Source: Acidimicrobiales bacterium
GTDB lineage: Bacteria; Actinomycetota; Acidimicrobiia; Acidimicrobiales; Aldehydirespiratoraceae
DNA length: 33,869 nt
Direction: 5' to 3'
NCBI GenBank assembly: GCA_029263195.1
Contig: JAJCXX010000067.1
Span: 1 to 33,869 of the forward strand
Shown here: positions 18,673-26,141 of the stretch, piece after piece
How the letters are laid out: every line of letters begins with the position of its first letter
Position numbering within the stretch: position 1 is the first letter of the stretch
Program-made: the position numbers and the translations under genes
Notes under the pieces: generated by a model
Seen by the model: only the letters and a program-made list of their open reading frames with translations
What the model was told of the DNA's origin: nothing
The model's database searches: none

Positions 18673-19466
18673 GACACGACCATTCGCACGGCATCGACCG
18701 TAGCCCGCACATCGTGCACTCGTACCATGTCAGCGCCCACATGTGCCGACCAGGCCGCGATGGCCACCGATCCGTCGAGCCGATCGTCGGATTCGACATG
18801 GTCGACACCGTCGCTTTCGGCGTGGAGCTGTCCGATGGTCCGCTTGCGACTGACCCCCACGACCACTGGTGCGATCGTGATCAGCCGGTCGAGATTGGCG
18901 ATTAGTTCGAGGTTGTGGGTGGTGGTCTTGCCGAATCCGATTCCCGGATCCACCCAGATCCTCTCGATGCCCAGATCCCGTCCTCTGGCGGCGGATTCAC
19001 TGAGGTACTCGGCTACCTCCGCGACCACGTCGTCGTAGCGGGGGTCGTCCTGCATGGTTGTGCTGGGTCCACCGGCGTGCATTGCTATCCAACCCATTCC
19101 GAGATCGGCCGCGACGTCGTCGAGAGAAGCCGAGACATCGTTGAGAATGGTCGCTCCCGCTCGTGCGGCCTCGGCCGCAACCGCCGATTTGGTGGTGTCG
19201 ATCGAAATCTCGACGCCAGGCCAGTTCGATACGGCCGCTTCGATGACGGGGATGACTCTCGCCAGCTCGGTGTCGGCATCGACGGCTGCCGCGCCCGGAC
19301 GCGAGCTCTCTCCACCGATGTCGACGACCTCTGCCCCTTCGGAAAAGAGCCGGCCCACCTGCTGTACCGCCTTCTGGGGGTCCAGCCACAGTCCGCCGTC
19401 GGAAAACGAGTCGGGGGTTACGTTGACCACCCCCATCACTCGTGTGCGCACCCCTGGACTACGCAC
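18669..19466 (-). CDS. folP: Dihydropteroate synthase
   Basis: Condenses hydroxymethyldihydropterin pyrophosphate with p-aminobenzoate; the sulfonamide target. It is a TIM barrel of 265 aa. Signatures are MGVVNVTPDSFSDGG (11-25), DIGGESSRPGA, SIDTTKSAVA, LNDVSA, VDPGIGFGKT and GVSRKR. The open frame runs 150 nt further upstream through hpt, but GTG at 19466 lies two bases after the hpt stop and gives a normal length. The ATG at 19436 would delete the first barrel strand. The stop overlaps the phosphatase-like gene (ATGA). folE and folB, usual companions, are absent. Confidence 0.94.
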   Translation of the reverse strand: MRSPGVRTRVMGVVNVTPDSFSDGGLWLDPQKAVQQVGRLFSEGAEVVDIGGESSRPGAAAVDADTELARVIPVIEAAVSNWPGVEISIDTTKSAVAAEAARAGATILNDVSASLDDVAADLGMGWIAMHAGGPSTTMQDDPRYDDVVAEVAEYLSESAARGRDLGIERIWVDPGIGFGKTTTHNLELIANLDRLITIAPVVVGVSRKRTIGQLHAESDGVDHVESDDRLDGSVAIAAWSAHVGADMVRVHDVRATVDAVRMVVS

Positions 19467-19468
19467 CG

Positions 19469-20005
19469 TCAGGCTGGTTCGAAAACGCGAATGTCGCTCA
19501 GCTCTCGGTAGTACTGAGCCACATCGAGCCCGTAGCCCACCACGAAATCCGGCGGGATCGGGAAACCCACATACTTGACGCCGTCGGTGCGAGCTCCCTC
19601 TCTCACCAACAGGGCGCACACCTCGAGACTCGAAGGATTGCGATCTCCGAGCAGCCGACGCAGGTACTTCAGAGTGAGACCCGAGTCGACGATGTCCTCG
19701 ACCAAGAGCACGTCGCGTCCGGCGATATCGGTCTCGAGATCCTTCACGATGCGGACCACCCCGCTGGAGGCCGTGGACTCCCCATAGGACGACACCGCCA
19801 TGAAGTCGAACTCGACCGGGAGAGCAATCTCGCGGGCCAAGTCGCTCATGAATACGTAGGCGCCCTTGAGCACTCCGACGATGAGGGGCGGCCGGCCGGC
19901 GTAGTCGGCTGTGATCTGGCGGCCCAACTCGCTCACCCGCTCTCTCAGATGATCGGCGCTGATCACCTCAGCGCCTATTCGTCCCGCGGGCACCTCGAAG
20001 CTCAT
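19469..20005 (-). CDS. hpt: Hypoxanthine (guanine) phosphoribosyltransferase
   Basis: Purine salvage enzyme converting hypoxanthine or guanine plus PRPP to IMP or GMP. The 178-aa length is normal. VGVLKGAYVFMSDL is the pyrophosphate loop region, LLVEDIVDSGLTL the PRPP-binding motif, and KYVGFPIPPDFVVGYGLD the base-binding part. The start overlaps the tilS stop (ATGA), the conserved tilS-hpt pairing. ftsH, which often follows hpt, is absent; folP comes next. Confidence 0.95.
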   Translation of the reverse strand: MSFEVPAGRIGAEVISADHLRERVSELGRQITADYAGRPPLIVGVLKGAYVFMSDLAREIALPVEFDFMAVSSYGESTASSGVVRIVKDLETDIAGRDVLLVEDIVDSGLTLKYLRRLLGDRNPSSLEVCALLVREGARTDGVKYVGFPIPPDFVVGYGLDVAQYYRELSDIRVFEPA

Positions 20006-20907
20006 CTGTCGACCCTACCGTCATCCTCAGATGCAGTTCCCGCTGTTTCAACACGAAGGCGCCCTGCGGTTCGGGCCACACGGTGACCACCGACGACCTC
20101 GGCCGCGATCACCTCGCCTCTCACCACCGCCATCACCCGATCGATCGAAGCCGAGTCGACAAAGTGCGCTGAACCTGACTGCTGCCTGATCCAGGCTCGT
20201 AGGGCCTCCGTGGCTACAGCCTCTGGCGCTTCGCCCACGGCGCCGACGTCGGTGGGGTCGAGTTGTTCCGCGGCGCTCTGCACGACTGTCAGAGCATCGG
20301 CGACGGCATCGGCGTGCCGGTTGAGCAGCGGAACCGGATCACGACCGAAGATCTCTTCTGCCAAGGGCATCAGGCGTCTACGGACGGCCACTCTGGTGAA
20401 ACGTTCGTCGCTGTTCATGGGGTCGTCGACAACATGGAGATCAAAGTGTTCGCACACCGCCTTGGTTTCAGATCGACGCACCGAAATCAAGGGACGATGG
20501 ACCCGCCCAAATGGTGCCGCCACGCCGGCCATCCCGGCTCCCCTGAACATATTGAACAAAATCGTCTCGGCCCGGTCGTCGGCAGTGTGGGCGGCGCACA
20601 CATCGTCGGGAAGGGCGTCGTACCTCGCCTCTCGGGCTCGTTCTTCGAGAGCAGAACCGGAGCCGACCTCGATCCGACGCACCTCGACGGGCATTCCAAG
20701 TCGACGCCCGAGATCGACCACCACATCCACGTAGCGGGCAGCCTCGGGACGAAGTCCATGGTCGATATGCCACAGGACGACCGGAAGGTCGAGCTCGGCA
20801 GCGAGAACCGCCATGGCCATGCTGTCGGCACCGCCGCTCACCGCCAGCGCCAAGGGCGAATCCCCGGTCGGAAACCGACAACGCCGGAGCACAGGTTCCA
20901 GATTCAA
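20002..20907 (-). CDS. tilS: tRNA(Ile)-lysidine synthase
   Basis: Modifies C34 of tRNA-Ile(CAU) to lysidine with ATP and lysine, so that AUA is read as Ile. The 301-aa product has the PP-loop SGGADS (24-29), WHIDHGLRPEA, ARYDAL and HTADDRAETILFNMFRG, all family signatures, followed by a short C-terminal region. It lacks the full C-terminal domains of E. coli TilS, as is usual in actinobacteria. The start is TTG at 20907, after the metallopeptidase stop, without a visible ribosome site. The stop is coupled to hpt. Confidence 0.92.
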   Translation of the reverse strand: MNLEPVLRRCRFPTGDSPLALAVSGGADSMAMAVLAAELDLPVVLWHIDHGLRPEAARYVDVVVDLGRRLGMPVEVRRIEVGSGSALEERAREARYDALPDDVCAAHTADDRAETILFNMFRGAGMAGVAAPFGRVHRPLISVRRSETKAVCEHFDLHVVDDPMNSDERFTRVAVRRRLMPLAEEIFGRDPVPLLNRHADAVADALTVVQSAAEQLDPTDVGAVGEAPEAVATEALRAWIRQQSGSAHFVDSASIDRVMAVVRGEVIAAEVVGGHRVARTAGRLRVETAGTASEDDGRVDR

Positions 20908-20918
20908 TCAGGTGCCCG

Positions 20919-21989
20919 TCATTTGACGAGTTCGGTCGCACCGATTCTCGAGATCCACAGCTCTGGATCTCGAATCTCGAGAATCGAAGGGACACTGTCC
21001 GGGGATTCCCAAGCGCGGTCGAACAGGTCGGAGCCGCCTCGTTCTTCGACGACGTTGATGAAGTATTCGCCTTCGGCGTATTGCTTGATCTTGGCTTCGA
21101 GCCCGGCCAGCCGTTGGAAGACCTTGGTGAAACCGCTGGAGTTCTGTCGCCGGTGTCGGAGGACCCTCGCGAATCGATCGGCCGACGGCACGAGCCCCTG
21201 CCCGGCACGATCCATCGTGATGTCGCCATGGCCTTCGAGCAGGCTCATGAGGCCGGCCACCTGATTGATGACCGCCAGCTGCTCCTCCGATGCGAACAGG
21301 GCCATGATCCCGCCCTGATCCATCGGGTCCTCGCCGCGCCGACGAGCTTCGAGAAGTCGTTGCAACGCCGCCATGAAACGCTGGGGATCGGGGTCGACGC
21401 TGTCGATCGTGGACTCCACCAGGCCGAGAAAGTGCTGCCGCATCCAGGGCACGCCGGTGAACTGAGCGCGGTGGGTCACCTCGTGCAGCGCCAGCCACAG
21501 GCGAAACTCACGTTGCGGGAACGCATAGCGGCGCTCGAGCGCCAAGACGTTGGGTGCCACGTAGTAGACGATGTCCTGATCGTCGGGCTTCTCGTCCTCG
21601 ATCACCAAGAGGTCGTACTGACCGAGCACCCGGGTCGACATCCAGCCGAGCATCATCCCCAGTTCGGCGCCCGCGACCTTGCTGCCCACACCCATCGACG
21701 ACTTGTCGAGCTTGTCGCCGAGCTTCTTGGTGATGGGCCTGAGAAGCCGTTGGAATGAAGCCAGGTTGGCGTCGACCCATCCGGCCCGTGACGTGACCCG
21801 TCCACGGGCCGATCCGCTGAGGGATCGAAGACCGGTGCATTCGGCCACAAGATCCTCGGCCTGCTCGGTGAACTCGGCGAAGTCCTCTTCGAGCCCATCG
21901 CGATGCTCGCGGCCCGCGAACGGCTCCTTGCCGCCGAACCGCTGAGCGACCTTGCGCGCTACTTCCCAGTCAACTGCGTCGTCTGACAA
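20919..21989 (-). CDS. Zinc-dependent metallopeptidase, DUF2342 family
   Basis: A 356-aa protein of the actinobacterial DUF2342 family, sometimes annotated as F420-biosynthesis-associated. The zinc motif is HEVTH (169-173) within LALHEVTHRAQF. The N-terminal half is helical and includes GAELGMMLGWMSTRVLGQYDL. LEGHGDITMD and QGLVPSADRF are other family-conserved stretches. Its substrate is unknown and no signal peptide is seen. The position directly upstream of tilS-hpt matches mycobacteria. The start is TTG at 21989 with a GAGGA ribosome site about 7 nt upstream that overlaps the stop of the 43-aa gene. Confidence 0.88.
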   Translation of the reverse strand: MSDDAVDWEVARKVAQRFGGKEPFAGREHRDGLEEDFAEFTEQAEDLVAECTGLRSLSGSARGRVTSRAGWVDANLASFQRLLRPITKKLGDKLDKSSMGVGSKVAGAELGMMLGWMSTRVLGQYDLLVIEDEKPDDQDIVYYVAPNVLALERRYAFPQREFRLWLALHEVTHRAQFTGVPWMRQHFLGLVESTIDSVDPDPQRFMAALQRLLEARRRGEDPMDQGGIMALFASEEQLAVINQVAGLMSLLEGHGDITMDRAGQGLVPSADRFARVLRHRRQNSSGFTKVFQRLAGLEAKIKQYAEGEYFINVVEERGGSDLFDRAWESPDSVPSILEIRDPELWISRIGATELVK

Positions 21990-21999
21990 GGAAAGTCCT

Positions 22000-22131
22000 C
22001 TAGTCGCGCGGGTAGCGGCTGTAGGTCACCTTGGCCAGATAACCGCCGATCGTGCCGACTATCGCCGCAACCGACGCAGCGGCCAACGGCACGGCGATCC
22101 AGTAATGCCAGACGACTGCGAGAATGCTCAT
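22000..22131 (-). CDS. 43-aa single-helix membrane peptide
   Basis: A small gene encoding 43 aa: MSILAVVWHYWIAV, then a hydrophobic helix to about residue 33, then the basic tail KVTYSRYPRD. One transmembrane helix is expected with the basic tail inside. Support comes from a TACACT hexamer 7 nt before the ATG and from its stop being 10 bp from the metallopeptidase start, with that gene's ribosome site spanning the junction. Its function is unknown. The conserved-looking aromatic pair WHYW and the pairing with the metallopeptidase suggest the two act together, for example as a membrane anchor or regulator. Confidence 0.75.
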   Translation of the reverse strand: MSILAVVWHYWIAVPLAAASVAAIVGTIGGYLAKVTYSRYPRD

Positions 22132-22138
22132 GGCCGAG

Positions 22139-22144
22139 AGTGTA
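22139..22144 (-). promoter_or_regulatory. -10 element (TACACT) of the 43-aa peptide / metallopeptidase unit
   Basis: TACACT is followed by 7 nt and the ATG at 22131, a leaderless layout. It would drive the small peptide, the metallopeptidase, tilS, hpt and perhaps the fol/pan genes beyond. Confidence 0.5.
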
Positions 22145-22185
22145 GGGGCCAGTCAGAGCCCGGCGACATTCACCGGCCACGGCGG

Positions 22186-22368
22186 TCAGTCGTTGATTAC
22201 CTTGCCCCGCATTCGAGGTACGACCATTGGGGCATGAATGCTGCAGAAATCGAGATCGTTGTAGATGCTCAGGACCGTGTGGCACTTGTCGTCGTCGCAA
22301 ACGCGACCCGCTATGGCTGGGGCGCTTTGTCGGTCGGTGCTGGTGAATCTCTCTCCTATGACCCGCAT
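22186..22368 (-). CDS. 60-aa putative zinc-ribbon protein
   Basis: A 60-residue basic protein with a CX4C...CX2H arrangement (C24, C29, C43, H46) in VCDDDKCHTVLSIYNDLDFCSIH, typical of a small treble-clef or ribbon zinc site. The LSIYN segment resembles tiny actinobacterial zinc-ribbon proteins. There is no ribosome site. Instead, a SigR-like promoter (GGAAC, 19 nt, GTT) ends 9 nt before the ATG, giving a near-leaderless start. It lies downstream of sigR-rsrA on the same strand. The spacing of the metal ligands and the promoter support a real gene, though its small size leaves doubt. A role in thiol-stress response is inference only. Confidence 0.6.
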   Translation of the reverse strand: MRVIGERFTSTDRQSAPAIAGRVCDDDKCHTVLSIYNDLDFCSIHAPMVVPRMRGKVIND

Positions 22369-22377
22369 GGCCAGAAG

Positions 22378-22404
22378 AACCGCCGAAGCACCGACTTTAG
22401 TTCC
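22378..22404 (-). promoter_or_regulatory. SigR/SigH-type promoter before the zinc-ribbon gene
   Basis: Reading the minus strand, GGAAC (22404-22400) is followed by 19 nt and GTT (22380-22378). This fits the actinobacterial SigR/SigH consensus GGAA(T/C)-N18-19-GTT. The cognate sigma factor is encoded 400-1000 bp away. A match this loose is expected a few times by chance in a window of this size; its placement 9 nt before an ATG is what gives it weight. Confidence 0.5.
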
Positions 22405-22471
22405 GCTGAAATATGAACAGTTTCGAAACGATCATTTGGAGGGTCGGCCCGAGCTTGCCATCGAGGCCGAT

Positions 22472-22753
22472 TCAGTCTTCGTCGGCGACGGAATCCGCCA
22501 GGCTCGGATCACATCCGATCGCTTCCGCCACCCGCAGCCGAAGTGAGTCGGGCACCGTGTCGCGACAGTTCTGGGCGACGACCTGACGCAGCTCTGTTTC
22601 GAAGGAATACCGCTCGAAGCACGGAGCACAACGATCAATGTGGCCCGTGATCATCTGGCGCCGCTCCACCGTGAGCTGCCCATCGAGATACACGAAAAGA
22701 TCGTGCAGTGCCTCTCGGCACTGGTCCGAATCGGATTCGCAGCAATCTTCCAT
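22472..22753 (-). CDS. rsrA: RsrA-like zinc-binding anti-sigma factor
   Basis: A redox-sensing ZAS anti-sigma factor of 93 aa. With the ATG at 22753, the zinc ligands fall at C12, H38, C42 and C45 (HIDRCAPC), one position off the classical C11/H37/C41/C44 of Streptomyces RsrA, which supports this start over the ATG at 22765. In the family, disulfide stress oxidises the cysteines, expels zinc and frees the sigma factor. Extra cysteines (C4, C5 and one near residue 63) are also present. It starts one base after the sigR stop, so the stoichiometric pair is translationally linked. Confidence 0.92.
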   Translation of the reverse strand: MEDCCESDSDQCREALHDLFVYLDGQLTVERRQMITGHIDRCAPCFERYSFETELRQVVAQNCRDTVPDSLRLRVAEAIGCDPSLADSVADED

Positions 22754-22754
22754 C

Positions 22755-23381
22755 TCAGGTGTCATGTTCGGAGTCGGGATTGTTGGTGGATGTCGTGGAG
22801 GTGGCGGCCATCGGTTCGGCATCATCGGGAAGCAGTCGATTGGCCTTCGCGAAGTCGTACAACCGCATCTGAAGCTGCTTTCTTCCCCGATGCAGTCGGC
22901 TCATCACCGTTCCGATCGGAACGTCGAGGATCTCAGCGATCTCCTTGTAGGAGAATCCTTCGACGTCGGCGAGCAAAACCGGCAGCCGATAGTGCTCGGC
23001 CATACTCTCGACCGCCTGCTTGACCTCGGCCTCACCAAACAGGTCGAGAAGCTCATCCTCGGCGCTGCGTCCGAGCGACGCGCCCTCGAGTCCGCCGAGC
23101 CGGTTGTAGAGATACATCTCGTCGGTGTCGAGCTCGGTTTCGGTCGGCCGACGCTGCTTCTTGCGATACGAGTTGATGAACGTGTTGGTGAGGATGCGGT
23201 ACATCCACGCCTTGAGATTGGTGCCCGCCTCGAATCGTTCGAAGGCCCGGTATGCCTTCAGATAGGTCTCCTGCACGAGGTCTTCAGCATCGGAGGGATT
23301 GCGGGTCATGCGCAGCGCCGCCGAGTACAACTGCGTCATCATGGGCATGGCTTCTTCGGCGAAGTCTTGCTGATTGGCCAC
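22755..23381 (-). CDS. sigR: ECF sigma factor SigR/SigH (thiol-oxidative stress)
   Basis: An ECF sigma factor of 208 aa in the SigR/SigH group. Region 2 covers about 15-80 ([25 protein letters not shown], with [24 protein letters not shown] for the -10) and region 4 about 125-180 ([37 protein letters not shown]). A Ser/Thr/Asn-rich tail ends the protein. The start is GTG at 23381, with a GGGAGG ribosome site about 6 nt upstream. It lies 32 bp downstream of a tRNA-Thr gene on the same strand, and no SigR-type promoter was found directly before it, so autoregulation is not evident from sequence. Confidence 0.94.
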   Translation of the reverse strand: MANQQDFAEEAMPMMTQLYSAALRMTRNPSDAEDLVQETYLKAYRAFERFEAGTNLKAWMYRILTNTFINSYRKKQRRPTETELDTDEMYLYNRLGGLEGASLGRSAEDELLDLFGEAEVKQAVESMAEHYRLPVLLADVEGFSYKEIAEILDVPIGTVMSRLHRGRKQLQMRLYDFAKANRLLPDDAEPMAATSTTSTNNPDSEHDT

Positions 23382-23413
23382 GGAACCTCCCTCGGATCGA
23401 CGCAGAAACTCGG

Positions 23414-23486
23414 AGCCCGAGAGGAGAGTTGAACTCCTGACCTACGCTTTACGAGAGCGTCGCTCTACCAACTGAGCTACTCGGGC
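23414..23486 (-). tRNA. tRNA-Thr, anticodon CGT
   Basis: A 73-nt cloverleaf reading ACG. Acceptor arms GCCCGAG/CTCGGGC and discriminator T are identical to the tRNA-Thr(TGT) at 68-140. The anticodon stem ACGCT/AGCGT encloses CTCGTAA (anticodon complement at 23451-23453), and the T stem is AGGAG/CTCCT. No CCA is encoded. It is 32 bp upstream of sigR on the same strand, so readthrough or co-transcription is possible. Confidence 0.97.
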
Positions 23487-23496
23487 GGGACACGTG

Positions 23497-23502
23497 AAGG
23501 TA
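23497..23502 (-). promoter_or_regulatory. -10 element (TACCTT) of the tRNA-Thr(CGT) gene
   Basis: TACCTT fits TANNNT and lies 10 nt upstream of the tRNA 5' end, giving a transcript with only a few extra 5' bases. It may also serve sigR-rsrA by readthrough. No clear -35 was identified. Confidence 0.4.
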
Positions 23503-23586
23503 CCAAAACCACCGATCGGATCCTCGCGTCTACTCAGCTGACGCCCGCCCGTCTCGATGGTCCTACAACGGCCACCACGGCGATCG

Positions 23587-23592
23587 TAAGGT
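23587..23592 (+). promoter_or_regulatory. Candidate -10 (TAAGGT) or ribosome site before the FNT channel gene
   Basis: TAAGGT lies 5 nt before the GTG at 23598. It fits TANNNT for leaderless transcription, but AAGG could equally act as a weak Shine-Dalgarno sequence. Sequence alone does not separate the two. Confidence 0.35.
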
Positions 23593-23597
23593 TTGTC

Positions 23598-24461
23598 GTG
23601 ACCACCGCCGACACCCCGAAGTCTCACCTCGACGAACTCCCGCCGATACAGCATCTTCCGCCAGAGAAAGTGCTGCTGGAGATGGCCGAGATCGGCTCCC
23701 GACGGGCCACCTCGCTGTCGACGGTTCAAGTTCTCGTATTGTCGATACTGGCCGGCTCTTTCATCACCGCCGGTGCGTTGTTCTCCGTGTTGCTGTCGGA
23801 GGGGACGACCAACGCCGGCACAGCTCGACTACTCGAAGGGTTCGGGTTCTCCACCGGCTTCTTCCTGGTGGTTCTCACGGGATCGCTGCTGTTCACCGAG
23901 ATCAACGTCGAGATGCCGGCCACTCTGCTCGGCGGCAACCCTCGCGAACTCGGTCGTCATGTGGCGAAGCTTTGGGGCTTGGCCGCTCTCGGCAACATGA
24001 TCGGGGCGTTCGCCATGGGTTGGGCGATGGTCGAGGTGTCGAGTTTCAGTCCGGCGTTTCATCAGCAACTCGAGGAGATTGTCGAGGCGAAGATGCGGTT
24101 CCGCGAGGTCGGCGGAACCGAGGGTTGGATGCAAGCCGTATTGTCGGGTGTCGTCGCCAATTGGCTGGTCGGCATCGCGGCATTCCTCTCGGTGATGGGC
24201 CGATCGATCATTGGCAAGTACATCCCGGTCTTCTTGACGGTGAGCCTCTTCGTCGCCGGTGGATTCCTTCACAGCCCCGCCAACATGGGCTACTTCTCGT
24301 TGGCCTCCCACGGCGGATACGGGCCGGGCTGGGGTCCGGCGTTCGAGTGGAGCTTGATCCCAGCTGCGCTCGGCAACGTCCTCGGGGCGTTCTTGTTGGT
24401 GGCGTTGCCATTGTGGTTCGCCATCACTCACAGATCAGCCGAGGCCCCGACCGTCGACTGA
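23598..24461 (+). CDS. Formate/nitrite transporter (FNT) family channel
   Basis: A 287-aa inner-membrane channel with six predicted helices; FNT proteins are pentamers. The central-pore histidine is H225 in GFLHSPANM, matching the GFxHSxAN motif of FocA/NirC. The two slit-forming elements are in TGSLLFTEIN and ANWLVGIAAFLS, and LGNMIGA is also family-conserved. Formate, nitrite, lactate or hydrosulfide are all known cargos and the sequence does not decide. No formate dehydrogenase or nitrite reductase gene is nearby. The start is GTG at 23598. It diverges from tRNA-Thr/sigR and converges on holB with a 13-bp gap. Confidence 0.9.
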   Translation: MTTADTPKSHLDELPPIQHLPPEKVLLEMAEIGSRRATSLSTVQVLVLSILAGSFITAGALFSVLLSEGTTNAGTARLLEGFGFSTGFFLVVLTGSLLFTEINVEMPATLLGGNPRELGRHVAKLWGLAALGNMIGAFAMGWAMVEVSSFSPAFHQQLEEIVEAKMRFREVGGTEGWMQAVLSGVVANWLVGIAAFLSVMGRSIIGKYIPVFLTVSLFVAGGFLHSPANMGYFSLASHGGYGPGWGPAFEWSLIPAALGNVLGAFLLVALPLWFAITHRSAEAPTVD

Positions 24462-24474
24462 CCGGACGGCCCAG

Positions 24475-25539
24475 TCAGACTGGAGGCATATCGAGAAGAA
24501 GCGCCAGGAGCATCAGCGACTCGTTGGGGCTCCTGTCGAGCGATTTCGTCGCCGAGCCCAAGCGATCGACGGCCTCCGACAGTCGCCTCACCCGGGGCGG
24601 ATCCGCCGATTCGATCTCCTCGCGGTACCGGCGGGCCAACGTGGCGAGACCGAATACCAGTTCGTTGTTTCGGTGACTGCGTTGGACTCTTCGATGATGT
24701 GCTTCGAGATCCAGGCGCCCCGACCCGCGTGTGCCGTACTGCTTCTCGTGCTCGTCGAGCACCTTGATCTCAGCGGAGTGGATCGCCTTCAACGCCGCCA
24801 TCGAGTCGTCAATGAGACCCCGTATCTCCTCCACCAACACGGCGACCGACGCCCCGGTTTCGTCGATGCGATCCGGGGCCGACCACCAAGCGTTCCGTCG
24901 AGTCATGAGAAGCTGATCGGTGGACAAAACTCGCGCTCGTGCCAGATTTCCTCCCGAAGCCTCGGCCGACCGAACTGCAACCTCGGCATCGACGCCATCG
25001 GCCACGAGGGCCGCCACGATCTGATCTTCGTGGATGCTCCTGAACTCGATCCTCGTGCAGCGTGACGCCACCGTGATCTGTTCCGGGGCCAGACGATCCG
25101 CCAGGAAAATGAAGATCGTGCTGTCGGGAGGCTCCTCGGCCACCTTCAACAAGACCGGCATGGCCTTGTTGTTGGCGTCGTGGAAGCGCTCGGCAATCAC
25201 CACCTTGCGAGTCCCCTCCATAGGAGACCGGCTGGCCTCCGATACCAACCTCTGACTCTCCTGCAGCCGGAATTCGCTACCGGTCGGCGTGACCAGCCTC
25301 ACGTCGGGGTGAGCAAACCGGGTCGCCAGCGAGCGGTGTCGATCGGCGTTGTCGGGATCGCTTTCGGCGAGAAGCTCACCAGCGAATACTCCTGCCGCCA
25401 CCTTCTTGCCGGTGCCTGCCGGCCCCACAAACATGTAGGCGTGAACCGGGCTCGAGACGGCGGCCCGCAGGCTCTGAGTGACGTCGGGCTGGCCGATCAC
25501 GACGGTCCAGGGGTCGGTTGCCGCGTCGGCGTTGTTCAT
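24475..25539 (-). CDS. holB: DNA polymerase III subunit delta'
   Basis: A clamp-loader subunit of 354 aa. Walker A is GPAGTGKK (39-46) after the family motif VHAYMFVG. The sensor-like SRC motif is in ASRCTRIEF, and AMPVLLKVAEEPP is the usual NALLKxLEEPP loop with N changed to M. The classical four-Cys zinc module is not evident. C-terminal helices form the oligomerisation collar. The frame has an ATG five codons upstream, but the ATG at 25539 overlaps the tmk stop (ATGA), the conserved tmk-holB pairing. Confidence 0.92.
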   Translation of the reverse strand: MNNADAATDPWTVVIGQPDVTQSLRAAVSSPVHAYMFVGPAGTGKKVAAGVFAGELLAESDPDNADRHRSLATRFAHPDVRLVTPTGSEFRLQESQRLVSEASRSPMEGTRKVVIAERFHDANNKAMPVLLKVAEEPPDSTIFIFLADRLAPEQITVASRCTRIEFRSIHEDQIVAALVADGVDAEVAVRSAEASGGNLARARVLSTDQLLMTRRNAWWSAPDRIDETGASVAVLVEEIRGLIDDSMAALKAIHSAEIKVLDEHEKQYGTRGSGRLDLEAHHRRVQRSHRNNELVFGLATLARRYREEIESADPPRVRRLSEAVDRLGSATKSLDRSPNESLMLLALLLDMPPV

Positions 25540-26141
25540 CGAGACGCCGTCCACGCCTCGTAAGCCACCAATACCCGCTCCGCGACCTGCTCAACCGTGC
25601 CATCGGCGTCGATTATCAACCATCGATCAGGGTCGGCCCCGGCCATCTCGAGATACCCGTCGCGCACCCTTCGATGGAAGTCGGCCCCTGCTCCCTCGAT
25701 CCGATCGATCTCGTCGCCCAACCGCCGACGAGCCACAACGAGACCGACATCGAGCAGAACAGTGAGGTCAGGTTCGAGCCCGTGGGTGGCGAATTCCATG
25801 ACCGATCGCAACAACTCGAGGTCGAGCTGTCGGCCGTAGCCCTGGTAGGCCAGCGCCGAAGAAGTGAAACGGTCGGTGACGACCGTCTGGCCGGCCTTCA
25901 ATGCCGGGCCCACCACCTCCGAAACGTGTTGAGCCTTGTCGGCGATGATCAAGAGGGCCTCGGCTCGATCGTCGAGTTCCTGATGGGCGTTGTCGAGAAG
26001 AATCGACCGGATCGCGTCGCCGATTCTGGTCGCCCCGAACTGAAAGGTGAGTTCGGCTCCGATGGAGCGAGCGAACAACTCGGCTTGGGTCGACTTGCCT
26101 GAGGCATCGGCGCCTTCGAACGCAATCAGACGACTACTCAC
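25536..26141 (-). CDS. tmk: Thymidylate kinase
   Basis: Phosphorylates dTMP to dTDP. The 201-aa product has the P-loop FEGADASGKST (8-18; usually GxDGxGKST), DRFTSSALAYQGYGR for dTMP binding and PDLTVLLDV. The loop normally reading REPGGT reads FQFGAT (33-38), so the conserved Arg-Glu-Pro is lost, while the following IGDAIR is normal. It overlaps the MFS gene stop by 8 nt and is coupled to holB. The topA-(MFS)-tmk-holB order is common in actinobacteria. Confidence 0.9.
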   Translation of the reverse strand: MSSRLIAFEGADASGKSTQAELFARSIGAELTFQFGATRIGDAIRSILLDNAHQELDDRAEALLIIADKAQHVSEVVGPALKAGQTVVTDRFTSSALAYQGYGRQLDLELLRSVMEFATHGLEPDLTVLLDVGLVVARRRLGDEIDRIEGAGADFHRRVRDGYLEMAGADPDRWLIIDADGTVEQVAERVLVAYEAWTASR

